Assembly: GCF_005080745.1 (NCBI RefSeq)
Contig: NZ_CP033004.1
Location: forward strand, 1-31,800
Direction: 5' to 3'
From: Buchnera aphidicola (Melaphis rhois)
GTDB taxonomy: Bacteria > Pseudomonadota > Gammaproteobacteria > Enterobacterales > Enterobacteriaceae
DNA length: 31,800 nucleotides
A program made the position numbers and the translations under genes. Shown piece after piece: positions 13,895-23,313 of the stretch (positions are counted from its first letter, which is position 1; every line of letters starts with the position of its first letter). The notes beneath the pieces are model-generated. The model did not search any database. It was given only the letters and a program-made list of their open reading frames with translations, and was not told the origin of the DNA.

Positions 13895-14211
13895 TGAAAT
13901 TGTTAACTTCTTTGCAATTTAAGTATGTTTTTAATCAATCTAAAAAAATTAAATGTAAAGAACTAACTATTTTATATCGAACTAATACATTAAAATTTTC
14001 ACGTCTAGGTATCAGTATATCACGAAAAAATATTAAATATTCGTATAAAAGAAATCAAATTAAGCGAATAATTAGAGAAAGTTTTAGGTTAATTCAATAC
14101 AAATTAATAAATGCAGATTTTATAGTAGTTGTTAGTACACTTTCTATAAATATAGATCGCCAACTATTATCTAAAAAATTGGAATACTTATGGTCTCATC
14201 ATTATCAATAA
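13894..14211 (+). CDS. rnpA: ribonuclease P protein component
   Basis: RnpA is the small basic cofactor that helps RNase P RNA bind and cleave pre-tRNA 5' leaders. The readable frame gives 105 residues against 119 in E. coli. It has LLTSLQFKYVF, the LGISISRKN strand, and the RNA-binding motif KRNQIKRIIRESFR. In the usual RNRxKR motif the second Arg is Gln here. A basic C-terminus follows (LEYLWSHHYQ). The frame starts at an ATG whose A ends a 10-A tract, with no ribosome binding site. The family's first ten residues are encoded just upstream but one base out of phase, so the true product may be 115 residues, made by slippage. The 3' end overlaps yidD by 22 nt. Confidence 0.92.
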   Translation: MKLLTSLQFKYVFNQSKKIKCKELTILYRTNTLKFSRLGISISRKNIKYSYKRNQIKRIIRESFRLIQYKLINADFIVVVSTLSINIDRQLLSKKLEYLWSHHYQ

Positions 14212-14435
14212 TTTCTCAATGTTTTATTTTAATAATTTTGTTTTACCAACGTTTTATTAGTATTTTGTTTGTATCACGTTGTCGATTTCAACCTACTTGT
14301 TCAAATTATGCATTGTCTGCATTATATAATTTCAATGCAATAAAAGGTTGTTATTTGATAATAACAAGAATATTAAAATGTCATCCGTTTCATCCAGGTG
14401 GTTTGGATAACATACCGAAGAACGCTAAAAAATAA
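14190..14435 (+). CDS. yidD: membrane protein insertion efficiency factor YidD
   Basis: YidD is a small inner-membrane-associated protein that assists YidC-dependent membrane protein insertion. The 81-residue product (E. coli 85) has the family hallmarks: LFYQRFISILF, the cysteine cluster CRFQPTCSNYALSAL, KGCYLIITRILKCHPFHPGGLD, and a short polar tail. The N-terminal 18 residues are more hydrophobic than in E. coli. The start overlaps the end of rnpA, and yidC follows after 15 nt, so rnpA-yidD-yidC are probably translated from one message, as in most bacteria. Confidence 0.95.
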   Translation: MVSSLSIISQCFILIILFYQRFISILFVSRCRFQPTCSNYALSALYNFNAIKGCYLIITRILKCHPFHPGGLDNIPKNAKK

Positions 14436-14450
14436 ACGAGAACATTAAAC

Positions 14451-16049
14451 ATGGATTTACAACGTATTTTTCTTATTTTTGGAATGTGTTTGATTTCATT
14501 TTTATTTTGGGAAATTTTTAAACTTAGTATATATCCTAATGTTAACAAATCATCTTATCAACATAATAATATCAAACTAATGTATAATGACGTTAAAAAT
14601 GATGTTTTAATTGAAACTGATGTTTTACGTATGAAAATTAATTTAAAAGGTGGAGATATAGAATATGCTCAACTATTGAAGTTTAAAAATAAATTGAATT
14701 CTTCAGAATCATTAATTTTGTTAGATACTAAAGATAATTTTTTATATCAAACACGAAGTGGATTAATAATAAATAATCATTTTAATAATTGGAATTTTAA
14801 AAAGAAACCTATTTATACTACTAATAAGAAATATTTTAAGTTAAATAGAGATCAAAAAGAACTACGAATACCATTAACATGTACGTCTGATAATGGGATA
14901 GCATATGTTAAAACATTTATTTTGAAACCAGATTCGTATGATGTCCAAGTTGAATATAAGATATATAATAATACTCAAAAGGGTATAGAAATATCTATGT
15001 ATGGTGGATTACAACAAACTGTTTTAATTTCCAATACGAATAACGTAAATAATACTTTTTCTCTACAAACGTTTCGTGGTGCGGCATACTCTACAGATAA
15101 TGAAAGATATGAAAAATATTCGTTTGATTCTATTTTAAAGAAAGAAGACTTGAATGTTACTACTTACAATGGGTGGATAGCTATGTTACAGCAATATTTT
15201 GTAACAGCATGGATTCCAGATCATTCTCATTTGAATACATTTTATACTAAGAAAATTGATAATAATGTAGTTGAAATTGGATTTTATTCTAATGATATGT
15301 ATATACAACCAAGAAGCTACATTGTATGTAATTCAAAATTGTGGATAGGACCAGAAATACAAGACAAAATGGCTGTATTAGCATCTAATTTTGATTTAAC
15401 TGTTGATTATGGATGGTTATGGTTTCTTTCTCAACCATTATTTAAGTTGTTAAAATTGTTATACAACATTGTTGGAAATTGGGGTATATCAATTATTTTA
15501 ATCACTTTTATTATGAGAGGAGCAATGTATCCTTTAACTAAATCTCAGTATAAAACGATGATTAAAATGAGAAAGTTACAACCTAAAATTGACAAAATAA
15601 AGGAAAATTATAAAGATAATAAGCATAAGATGAGTGAAGAAATATTAGCATTGTATAAAAATGAAAAAGTAAATCCTTTTGGTGGATGTTTTCCTTTATT
15701 GATACAAATGCCAATTTTTTTAGCTTTATACTATATGTTAATTGGTTCTGTAGAATTACGACATGCACCATTTTTTTTGTGGATTAAAGATCTTTCAAGT
15801 CAAGATCCATATTATGTTTTACCTGTTTTAATGGGTGTTACAATGTTTTTTATTCAGCGTATTACACCTAATAGTATATCTGACCCTATTCAAAAAAAAG
15901 TTATGCATATTGTACCAATAATATTTTCAATATTTTTTTTATGGTTTCCTTCAGGATTAGTATTGTATTATATTATCAGTAATTTAGTGACTATTGCTCA
16001 GCAAAAGTATATTTCAGACCATTTTAAAAATATTGAAAAGTCAGTTTAA
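14451..16049 (+). CDS. yidC: membrane protein insertase YidC
   Basis: YidC (Oxa1 family) inserts and folds inner-membrane proteins, alone or with SecYEG. The Fo c subunit, encoded by atpE in this window, is a known substrate in E. coli. The product is 532 residues (E. coli 548). It starts MDLQRIFLIFGMCLISFLFW, the first transmembrane helix, followed by a large periplasmic beta-domain (about 50-330). The conserved five-helix core follows. The functional arginine is in FIMRGAMYPLTKSQYKTM, the coiled cytoplasmic hairpin is at LQPKIDKIKENY, and NPFGGCFPLLIQMPIFLALY and FPSGLVLYYIISNLVTIAQQ follow. The ends are intact. Confidence 0.97.
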   Translation: MDLQRIFLIFGMCLISFLFWEIFKLSIYPNVNKSSYQHNNIKLMYNDVKNDVLIETDVLRMKINLKGGDIEYAQLLKFKNKLNSSESLILLDTKDNFLYQTRSGLIINNHFNNWNFKKKPIYTTNKKYFKLNRDQKELRIPLTCTSDNGIAYVKTFILKPDSYDVQVEYKIYNNTQKGIEISMYGGLQQTVLISNTNNVNNTFSLQTFRGAAYSTDNERYEKYSFDSILKKEDLNVTTYNGWIAMLQQYFVTAWIPDHSHLNTFYTKKIDNNVVEIGFYSNDMYIQPRSYIVCNSKLWIGPEIQDKMAVLASNFDLTVDYGWLWFLSQPLFKLLKLLYNIVGNWGISIILITFIMRGAMYPLTKSQYKTMIKMRKLQPKIDKIKENYKDNKHKMSEEILALYKNEKVNPFGGCFPLLIQMPIFLALYYMLIGSVELRHAPFFLWIKDLSSQDPYYVLPVLMGVTMFFIQRITPNSISDPIQKKVMHIVPIIFSIFFLWFPSGLVLYYIISNLVTIAQQKYISDHFKNIEKSV

Positions 16050-16092
16050 AAATATTGCAGTAAATGTAGTTTAAACATGAAATAAATTTTTT

Positions 16093-16110
16093 AATAATAT
16101 TTTTATTATT
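16093..16110 (+). terminator. weak AT hairpin between yidC and mnmE
   Basis: AATAATA (16093-16099) pairs with TATTATT (16104-16110) around TTTT. The stem is all A/T and no further long T-run follows, so termination would be inefficient. It may be chance. Confidence 0.25.
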
Positions 16111-16133
16111 TTCATAAGGAACTTTTTTAAAGT

Positions 16134-17504
16134 ATGAGTTGTAATAACGATACAATCGTATCAAGAGTAACACCAGAAATTAGATGTAACATTGGAATAA
16201 TTAGAGTATCTGGCCCGTTAGCATCGAAAGCTTCTATGAAAGTATTAGGAAAAGTTCCTTTAGCTAGATATGCTAGTTATTTGCCTTTTTTAGATATTAC
16301 AGGAAAAATCTTAGATCGTGGAATTGCATTATGGTTTCCTAAACCACGTTCTTTTACTGGTGAAGATAGTTTAGAATTACAAGGACATGGAAATCCAATT
16401 ATTATAGACTTATTAATTGCTAATATATTATCTGTTCCTACAATTCGATTAGCTAAGCCAGGAGAATTTTCTGAACGTGCTTTTTTAAATGGAAAAATGG
16501 ATTTAGTACAAGCTGAATCTATTGTTGATTTAATTAATGCTAATTCTGAACAAGCTGCTCGAGCTGCATTACAATCTTTGCAAGGTTTATTTTCTTTTCA
16601 TATTAATAAATTAGTTAAAAAAATTACTAAACTTAGAGTAACTATAGAAGCGTTAATTAATTTTTCTGAAGAGATGCATTATAATTACAAATATGATATT
16701 GAAAGTAAAATTAATGAACTTATTTTATTATTAAATAATATTTATAATGTATCTATTCAAGGAACTATATTACGTGAAGGCATAAAGATAGTTATATGTG
16801 GTTATCCTAATTCAGGAAAATCTAGTTTATTAAATGTTTTATCTTGTATTAATCGATCCATAGTTACTGATATACCAGGTACTACTCGCGATTTAATTTA
16901 CGAATGTATAAATATTAATGGATTGTTATTTCATTTAGTAGACACAGCTGGCTTGCGTGTAACTGGAGATATAATTGAACGCATAGGTATCAAATTTGCT
17001 TGGAAAGAAATTAATCTAGCTGATCATATATTGTTTGTTATTGATGGGTCATCTAACTTGCATGAACAAGTAATGAATTACTCTAATTTTATTGAATTAT
17101 TATCAAACAACGTAGGTATTACAATTGTTTTTAACAAATCAGACCTTTTAAATTTTAAAATTAATTTTGATTATTTTAAAAATAGTAATTATATATTAGT
17201 ATCAACGAAAACTGGAAAAGGTATTAAAAAACTACGAACACATTTATACAATCTTTTTAAGATCAATAAATTTTCTGAAAATAATGAAGGAATTTTTTTA
17301 GCTAGACGTCGTCACATTAAAATCTTAATAGATGTGTTAAATCATATAAAATACAGTAAAAAAAATTGGAAAATAAATGATAATATTGAATTATTAGCAG
17401 AAGATTTACGTATTTGTCATGAAAATTTAAATAACATTACTGGTGCTTTTACTTCAGATCAATTATTATCTGATATTTTTTCTGATTTTTGTATTGGAAA
17501 ATAA
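16134..17504 (+). CDS. mnmE: tRNA modification GTPase MnmE
   Basis: MnmE is the GTPase partner of MnmG in wobble-uridine modification. The product is 456 residues (E. coli 454). The N-terminal folate-binding domain (about 1-118) is followed by a helical domain carrying an inserted G domain. The G domain has G1 GYPNSGKSS at 223-231, G2 GTTR at 249-252, G3 DTAG at 270-273, and G4 NKSD. The catalytic C-terminal CIGK motif (FCIGK) is intact. Two normally strict segments have drifted: PPGRGGVG near residue 15 reads PEIRCNIG, and DFPDEEID near 177 reads NFSEEMHY. AAGGA lies about 13 nt before the ATG, a long spacing. Confidence 0.96.
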   Translation: MSCNNDTIVSRVTPEIRCNIGIIRVSGPLASKASMKVLGKVPLARYASYLPFLDITGKILDRGIALWFPKPRSFTGEDSLELQGHGNPIIIDLLIANILSVPTIRLAKPGEFSERAFLNGKMDLVQAESIVDLINANSEQAARAALQSLQGLFSFHINKLVKKITKLRVTIEALINFSEEMHYNYKYDIESKINELILLLNNIYNVSIQGTILREGIKIVICGYPNSGKSSLLNVLSCINRSIVTDIPGTTRDLIYECININGLLFHLVDTAGLRVTGDIIERIGIKFAWKEINLADHILFVIDGSSNLHEQVMNYSNFIELLSNNVGITIVFNKSDLLNFKINFDYFKNSNYILVSTKTGKGIKKLRTHLYNLFKINKFSENNEGIFLARRRHIKILIDVLNHIKYSKKNWKINDNIELLAEDLRICHENLNNITGAFTSDQLLSDIFSDFCIGK

Positions 17505-18048
17505 TTATTTAGAAGTAAAGTATATGGAAAATTATAGTATTTTATTTTGTCTCAACAAAGGCATGTTAGAAGAACATTTGGAAATTATATAGATATAGTA
17601 TAGTATACAAGAATTAGAATATTCTATGTCAATATTATTATCTATGATTTTAAAAATGACAAAATATTTACTTAAAAATTGATAACATCCATTTTAGGTT
17701 TAACTTATATAATGAGATTGGTTCGCATTCGTACTAATTTAAAATAATTCTAATTTATTCTAAATGTTTGTCTGCTAAAAGAATATGTTTATGTATTATC
17801 TTGTTTTAATTTGAAATATAGTTATTACATAGGACAATTTATATATTTATAAAAAGATATGTAAAGTACGGCATCAAATTGTCGTCATGTATTTCAAATT
17901 AAAAAAATCAAAAAATGAATATTATTTAACCGAATATATATAGATTAAAAAGGTAAATTATTTATTTTTTTAAACAAGGTTCTATGTTAAAACGTTTTAC
18001 TATACTGTTATTTAATAATAATTAAAAAACATATTATTTGAAAAATTT
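17505..18048. other. mnmE to tRNA-Phe intergenic region
   Basis: This is a 544-nt AT-rich stretch without a recognisable gene on either strand. Its one clear structure is the nested inverted repeat at 17804-17904. No intrinsic terminator for mnmE was seen directly after the stop. Confidence 0.6.
17804..17904. repeat. nested inverted repeat, possible structured RNA
   Basis: The outer arms TTTTAATTTGAAATA (17804-17818) and TATTTCAAATTAAAA (17890-17904) are a perfect 15-bp match. Nested inside them, GACAATTT (17833-17840) pairs with AAATTGTC (17876-17883), leaving a 35-nt apical segment. The spacing between outer and inner stems is uneven (14 and 6 nt), giving an internal loop. No T-tract follows on either strand, so a plain terminator is unlikely. 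A small RNA or a processing structure is possible; the function is unknown. Confidence 0.45.
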
Positions 18049-18121
<73 letters not shown>

Positions 18122-18131
18122 ACACATTTAT

Positions 18132-18161
18132 ATTTAAACATTAATAAATTAATGATGTCAA
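18132..18161 (-). promoter_or_regulatory. sigma-70 promoter of tRNA-Phe
   Basis: On the minus strand a perfect TTGACA (18161-18156) is followed, after 17 or 18 nt, by TTTAAA or TTAAAT (18138-18132). The -10 ends 11-12 nt before the tRNA 5' end, leaving a very short leader. The consensus -35 and the position make this convincing although the -10 is weak. Confidence 0.6.
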
Positions 18162-18336
18162 TACTTTTCTAAGATAAAGTTAATACTTCTATGAAATATG
18201 TATAGACATATGATATCATGAATATAATCTATAAATATTATTAATAAAAGAACTTGCTTTATTATTTAATTTGATTGATTAATTTCGTTATTTATTTAAA
18301 TATATTTAAAATAATAAAAAATTTTTTTTATTAATA

Positions 18337-18373
18337 CTTGAAAGTTTAGATAATAATCCCTATATCTTATAAT
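18337..18373 (+). promoter_or_regulatory. heat-shock (sigma-32) promoter of groESL, with overlapping sigma-70 -10
   Basis: CTTGAAA at 18337-18343 matches the sigma-32 -35 element exactly. CCCTATAT at 18358-18365 matches the -10 (CCCCATNT) closely, with 14 nt between them. The E. coli groE promoter has the same arrangement. A perfect TATAAT at 18368-18373, with a poor -35 (TTTAGA), could serve the housekeeping sigma factor. The element lies about 60 nt before the groES start, and the sigma-32 gene rpoH is in this same window. Confidence 0.75.
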
Positions 18374-18431
18374 AGAGAACATTAAGAATTAGAAATTTTA
18401 GATTTTAGCTGCTATAAGGGGATAATATTAA

Positions 18432-18725
18432 ATGAAAATTCGTCCGCTACATGATCGTATTATTGTTAAGCGTCAAGAAGCAGAATCTAAATCAGCAGGT
18501 GGTATTGTGCTTACAGGATCCGCCGCAACAAAGTCTACTCGAGGTGAAGTTATCGCTGTGGGTAAAGGCCGAGTTTTAGATAATGGAAATATAAAACCAT
18601 TAGACGTAAAAGTAGGTGACGTAGTTATTTTTAATGAAGGTTATGGAGCAAAAGTTGAAAAAATTGATAATGAAGAATTATTAATTTTAACTGAGAGTGA
18701 TATATTAGCAATTGTTGAAGATTAA
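18432..18725 (+). CDS. groES: co-chaperonin GroES (Cpn10)
   Basis: GroES forms the seven-fold lid that closes the GroEL folding chamber. The product is 97 residues, the E. coli length. It starts [14 protein letters not shown]. The mobile loop that docks onto GroEL is present ([20 protein letters not shown], about 20-39), and the C-terminus [10 protein letters not shown] is intact. AAGGGGAT just upstream is a strong ribosome binding site. The gene sits behind a heat-shock promoter and is followed after 49 nt by groEL. Codon use and conservation stand well above neighbouring genes, consistent with very high expression in endosymbionts. Confidence 0.98.
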   Translation: MKIRPLHDRIIVKRQEAESKSAGGIVLTGSAATKSTRGEVIAVGKGRVLDNGNIKPLDVKVGDVVIFNEGYGAKVEKIDNEELLILTESDILAIVED

Positions 18726-18762
18726 TTTCTTAGTATTTTCAAAAACCATATTTTAAGTTTAA

Positions 18763-20421
<1,659 letters not shown>

Positions 20422-20924
20422 TTTTTTAAATTTTTGAGAATATATTATTTTAACATTTCTCTCCTTTAATTAAAAAAATTTAAGGAGAGAAATATTGGTT
20501 ATTTTAGGATTAAAATAATAATAATTAGTTAATATTTTATTGTTTTATTTATGTTTTATATTATGTTAAAAATACAACTTTAATTCTAAACTTAATAAGT
20601 AATTAAAATTCTATACATTATATTTTTGATACACATTTAAACACATAAGTATTTTAGTTGCGTTCTCATTTGTATATCAATTAGTAAAATATTATGATAT
20701 TTATCATTGTATTAGACATTAAATGTGTTAATCTTTTATAAGATAATTTTACTGTAAGATGTTGAAATATATTTCAAACTAATTCAAAATTAATTATGTA
20801 ATTATTTTTATTAAAATAGTAGTAATGCGTTTATTTAATACGATTATTATTTAAATTTTATTTTTAGTTAGTGTCTGAAATATATTTAAAATTATAAAAA
20901 TCTTGATAATTATTTTGGAGTGTT
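20422..20924. other. groEL-efp intergenic region
   Basis: This 503-nt AT-rich gap has no gene I can recognise. In E. coli epmB (yjeK) lies beside efp and is divergent from it; no remnant of it is visible here. The region holds the groEL 3' hairpin (20455-20493), a perfect 16-bp palindrome TTGAAATATATTTCAA (20762-20777), and a further copy of its inner TGAAATATATTT at 20876-20887, about 40 nt upstream of efp. Confidence 0.6.
20455..20493 (+). terminator. groEL 3' hairpin
   Basis: ATTTCTCTCCTT (20455-20466) pairs perfectly over 12 bp with AAGGAGAGAAAT (20482-20493), with an A-rich 15-nt loop. It lies 34 nt after the groEL stop and is the strongest stem in the gap. No U-tract follows, so it may protect the 3' end of the abundant groESL message as well as terminate it. 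The right arm contains an AAGGAG that would otherwise look like a ribosome binding site. Confidence 0.6.
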
Positions 20925-21494
20925 ATGACGTTTTATTATAGTAATCAATTAAAAATTGGTTTGAAAGTAATTTATCACAGTGAGCCTTATATAATTATTT
21001 CTAGTAAGTTTACTAAACCTGGTAAAGGTCAAGAATTTTTTCGTGTAAAATTAAAAAATTTAGTAAACAAAAAGATATTAGATAAAACATGTAAACCTAA
21101 TGATAGTTTTTTATTAGCTGATATAAAAGAAGTAATATGTTCTTATGTTTTCAATGACGGATATTATTGGATTTTTATGAATAAAAAAAATTTTGAGCAA
21201 ATATCAGTTAAAAAATCTATAATTAAGGGAATGAGTAATTGGTTATTAGAAGAATATGATTATATTATTACGTTTTGGAATGATGAACCTATTTCAATTA
21301 TAATTGCTAGTAATTTTATTGAAATAAAAGTAATAGAAACTACGCCCGTTATTAAAGCAAGTTCTATAAGTGTAGCTAATAAATTGGCTAAATTAAGTAC
21401 CGGAATTACTTTAAAAGTTCCTATGTTTATTCAAGTGGGACAAATGATCAAAGTAGATACTAGATCTGGTAAATATATAGCTAAAGTACGATAA
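20925..21494 (+). CDS. efp: translation elongation factor P
   Basis: EF-P enters the ribosomal E site and relieves stalling at consecutive prolines. The product is 189 residues (E. coli 188) with the three-domain plan. The N-terminal KOW-like domain is MTFYYSNQLKIGLK, the tip loop is KPGKGQ at 31-36, and the C-terminus is LKVPMFIQVGQMIKVDTRSGKYIAKVR. The tip lysine K34, beta-lysylated by EpmA/EpmB in E. coli, is conserved. epmB, its usual neighbour, is not here. A good GGAG precedes the ATG. The middle domain is more diverged than the ends. It is convergent with dnaC, with a 43-nt gap. Confidence 0.97.
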   Translation: MTFYYSNQLKIGLKVIYHSEPYIIISSKFTKPGKGQEFFRVKLKNLVNKKILDKTCKPNDSFLLADIKEVICSYVFNDGYYWIFMNKKNFEQISVKKSIIKGMSNWLLEEYDYIITFWNDEPISIIIASNFIEIKVIETTPVIKASSISVANKLAKLSTGITLKVPMFIQVGQMIKVDTRSGKYIAKVR

Positions 21495-21537
21495 AATTAA
21501 TATATTATCTCGATCGTTTTTACAATCTATTTTAACA

Positions 21538-22275
21538 TTATTCATTACCTTTTATGTTTCTTCTATAACTTTCCCATTCAAAAGTTAACCATAGGCTATT
21601 CCCTAATCGCATACGGTCAATCACGCGTTCACCTAAAAGTAGTTTTAAACCCCTGTAATCTAAATTTGACAACATTCCTGTTGAACGTTTAGATGATGAT
21701 CTTCTATCTACAATTTGATTAATAATAACTTTTTCATATCTTGATTCTATTTGTACTCCTATTTCATCTATCATTAGTAGATCTACACTGCTTAAATTAT
21801 TTAATAAAGTTGCTTCAGTTATATCACTATTACCATTAAAAGTACCTTTCATATTTGACATTAAATCTGCAACTGTAACAATTAATACACTCTTTCCACT
21901 TAAAATTAAGTAATTACCTATTGCAGAAGCAAGATGGTTTTTTCCTGTTCCTGGTTTTCCAGAAAATATAAAACTAGCTATACTTTTGTTAAATTCTTCT
22001 GCATATTTTTTCGCTGCTCTGGCTACCTTTTTATGACCTTCATGTTCTATTCGATAATTTTCAAATGAACAGTTTATATATAGTTCTCGAATTCCCGATT
22101 TTCCTAAAGTACGTTGTATTTTTATTATTTTATTATTTCTTAAAATAGCTTCAGATGACAATCTACCTTGTTCTTGATTCCATGCTAAAAGGTCTTCATC
22201 GTTATCAAATTTAGGTTTAATATGTTTGGGTATTAAATATTGAAGACGTTTTAAAAATTTTACATTATTGTTCAT
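21538..22275 (-). CDS. dnaC: replicative helicase loader DnaC
   Basis: DnaC is the AAA+ protein that opens the DnaB ring and loads it on single-stranded DNA. Starting at the ATG at 22275 the protein is 245 residues, exactly the E. coli length, and its N-terminus aligns without a gap. A TTG four codons upstream (22287) is also in frame but is the less likely start; GGA lies within reach of the ATG. The protein has the N-terminal DnaB-binding region (FLKRLQYLIPKHIKP), Walker A GKPGTGKN at 106-113, Walker B LLMIDE at 166-171, and the box with the arginine finger GERVIDRMRLGNS near 215-227. It is strikingly conserved for this genome. In E. coli it is paired with dnaT, absent here. Confidence 0.96.
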   Translation of the reverse strand: MNNNVKFLKRLQYLIPKHIKPKFDNDEDLLAWNQEQGRLSSEAILRNNKIIKIQRTLGKSGIRELYINCSFENYRIEHEGHKKVARAAKKYAEEFNKSIASFIFSGKPGTGKNHLASAIGNYLILSGKSVLIVTVADLMSNMKGTFNGNSDITEATLLNNLSSVDLLMIDEIGVQIESRYEKVIINQIVDRRSSSKRSTGMLSNLDYRGLKLLLGERVIDRMRLGNSLWLTFEWESYRRNIKGNE

Positions 22276-22567
22276 AATTTTATCCAAAATTACTTTACAT
22301 TGTTTTAAAGTGAAGAAATGTCATGGATGTCCATAAAAGTTTTAAATTATATTAAATACATTTAATTTTTTAGCATTGTTTGAAATATTTTTATTTAGTT
22401 ATGTTAAATGTTTTTAAGACGTTGATCACATAGCTAATATAAAATTTCAGTGATGTAATATAGTGTTTTAATATTGAGATATTAATTTAATTGTTAAGTT
22501 GTTATTTGTGCATAAATAGATTAGTAAATTTTAAATTTAAAATTTATAATAAGAAATGTATGTTTAA

Positions 22568-23140
22568 TTAAATATTTTTTTGACAAATATAAAGTTGATA
22601 ACTAACATTTGATGTTTTTTTTTCTTTATATAAATACCAGTAATTTGGTATTAACAATTTTTGTGATTTTTTTTCTTTTTCTATGTATATTAATGAATTT
22701 ATTTTAATATATTTATATTTTTCTAATTGAATAATTGCATTTTGCAATAATTTAGTTCTGAATGGAGGATCTAAGAAAATAATATCATAAGGTTTTCTTA
22801 TTTTTTTTAACCATTTAATCGTGTTAGCATGTATAATTTCAGCGTTAAATTGATTTAATTTTATAAATATTTTTTTTAACTCGTATATTATTTTTTTTTG
22901 TTGTTCGATAAAAGTAACGAACGAGGCATATCGAGAAATGGCTTCTATACCTAAAGCGCCACTACCAGAAAAACAATCTAAGCAGTTAGCATTAATTATT
23001 TTTTTATTAATCCAGTTAAATAATGTTTCACGCATTCGATTAGTAGTAGGACGTATTCTACAATTTTTTTTTATTGGAATTTTGTAACCTCGAAATATTC
23101 CACTAATAATTCGAATAGAGGATTGTTTATTTTGATTCAT
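22568..23140 (-). CDS. rsmD: 16S rRNA guanine-966 N2-methyltransferase
   Basis: RsmD methylates G966 of 16S rRNA in assembled 30S subunits, using S-adenosylmethionine. The product is 190 residues (E. coli 198). It starts with the conserved IRIISGIFRGYKIP and RIRPTTNRMRETLFNW, followed by the SAM-binding DCFSGSGALGIE at 55-66 and the catalytic DPPF at 124-127. The C-terminal acidic tail of E. coli is missing. The second half is lysine/isoleucine-rich and drifting. The gene is divergent from ftsY, the same arrangement as in E. coli, which supports the assignment. Confidence 0.95.
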   Translation of the reverse strand: MNQNKQSSIRIISGIFRGYKIPIKKNCRIRPTTNRMRETLFNWINKKIINANCLDCFSGSGALGIEAISRYASFVTFIEQQKKIIYELKKIFIKLNQFNAEIIHANTIKWLKKIRKPYDIIFLDPPFRTKLLQNAIIQLEKYKYIKINSLIYIEKEKKSQKLLIPNYWYLYKEKKTSNVSYQLYICQKNI

Positions 23141-23313
23141 ATTAGTATTTTATATTTATTAAATGTGTGATTATATTAATTATATATAAAAAAGATAAAA
23201 TTTTGGTTTGGTGTTCAAAATTTCAATATAGATTTAATGTATATATGATTATGTAAGTAATATTTTTTTAAGTATAATTAATCATATACGATAAAACTAA
23301 AAGGAACAATATT

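Larger units (their letters stand above)
18122..18431. other. tRNA-Phe/groES divergent promoter region
   Basis: This 310-nt non-coding region separates the leftward tRNA-Phe gene from the rightward groES. It contains the tRNA promoter at its left end and the groE heat-shock promoter at its right end. Nothing else is recognisable. Confidence 0.6.

Noticed and set aside
20482..20520. AAGGAGAG followed by ATATTG as a small gene after groEL
   Set aside because: The AAGGAG is the right arm of the groEL hairpin, and the TTG frame stops after seven codons.
22276..22287. TTG at 22287 as the dnaC start
   Set aside because: The ATG at 22275 gives exactly the E. coli length and an ungapped N-terminal alignment, so the TTG extension is unnecessary.
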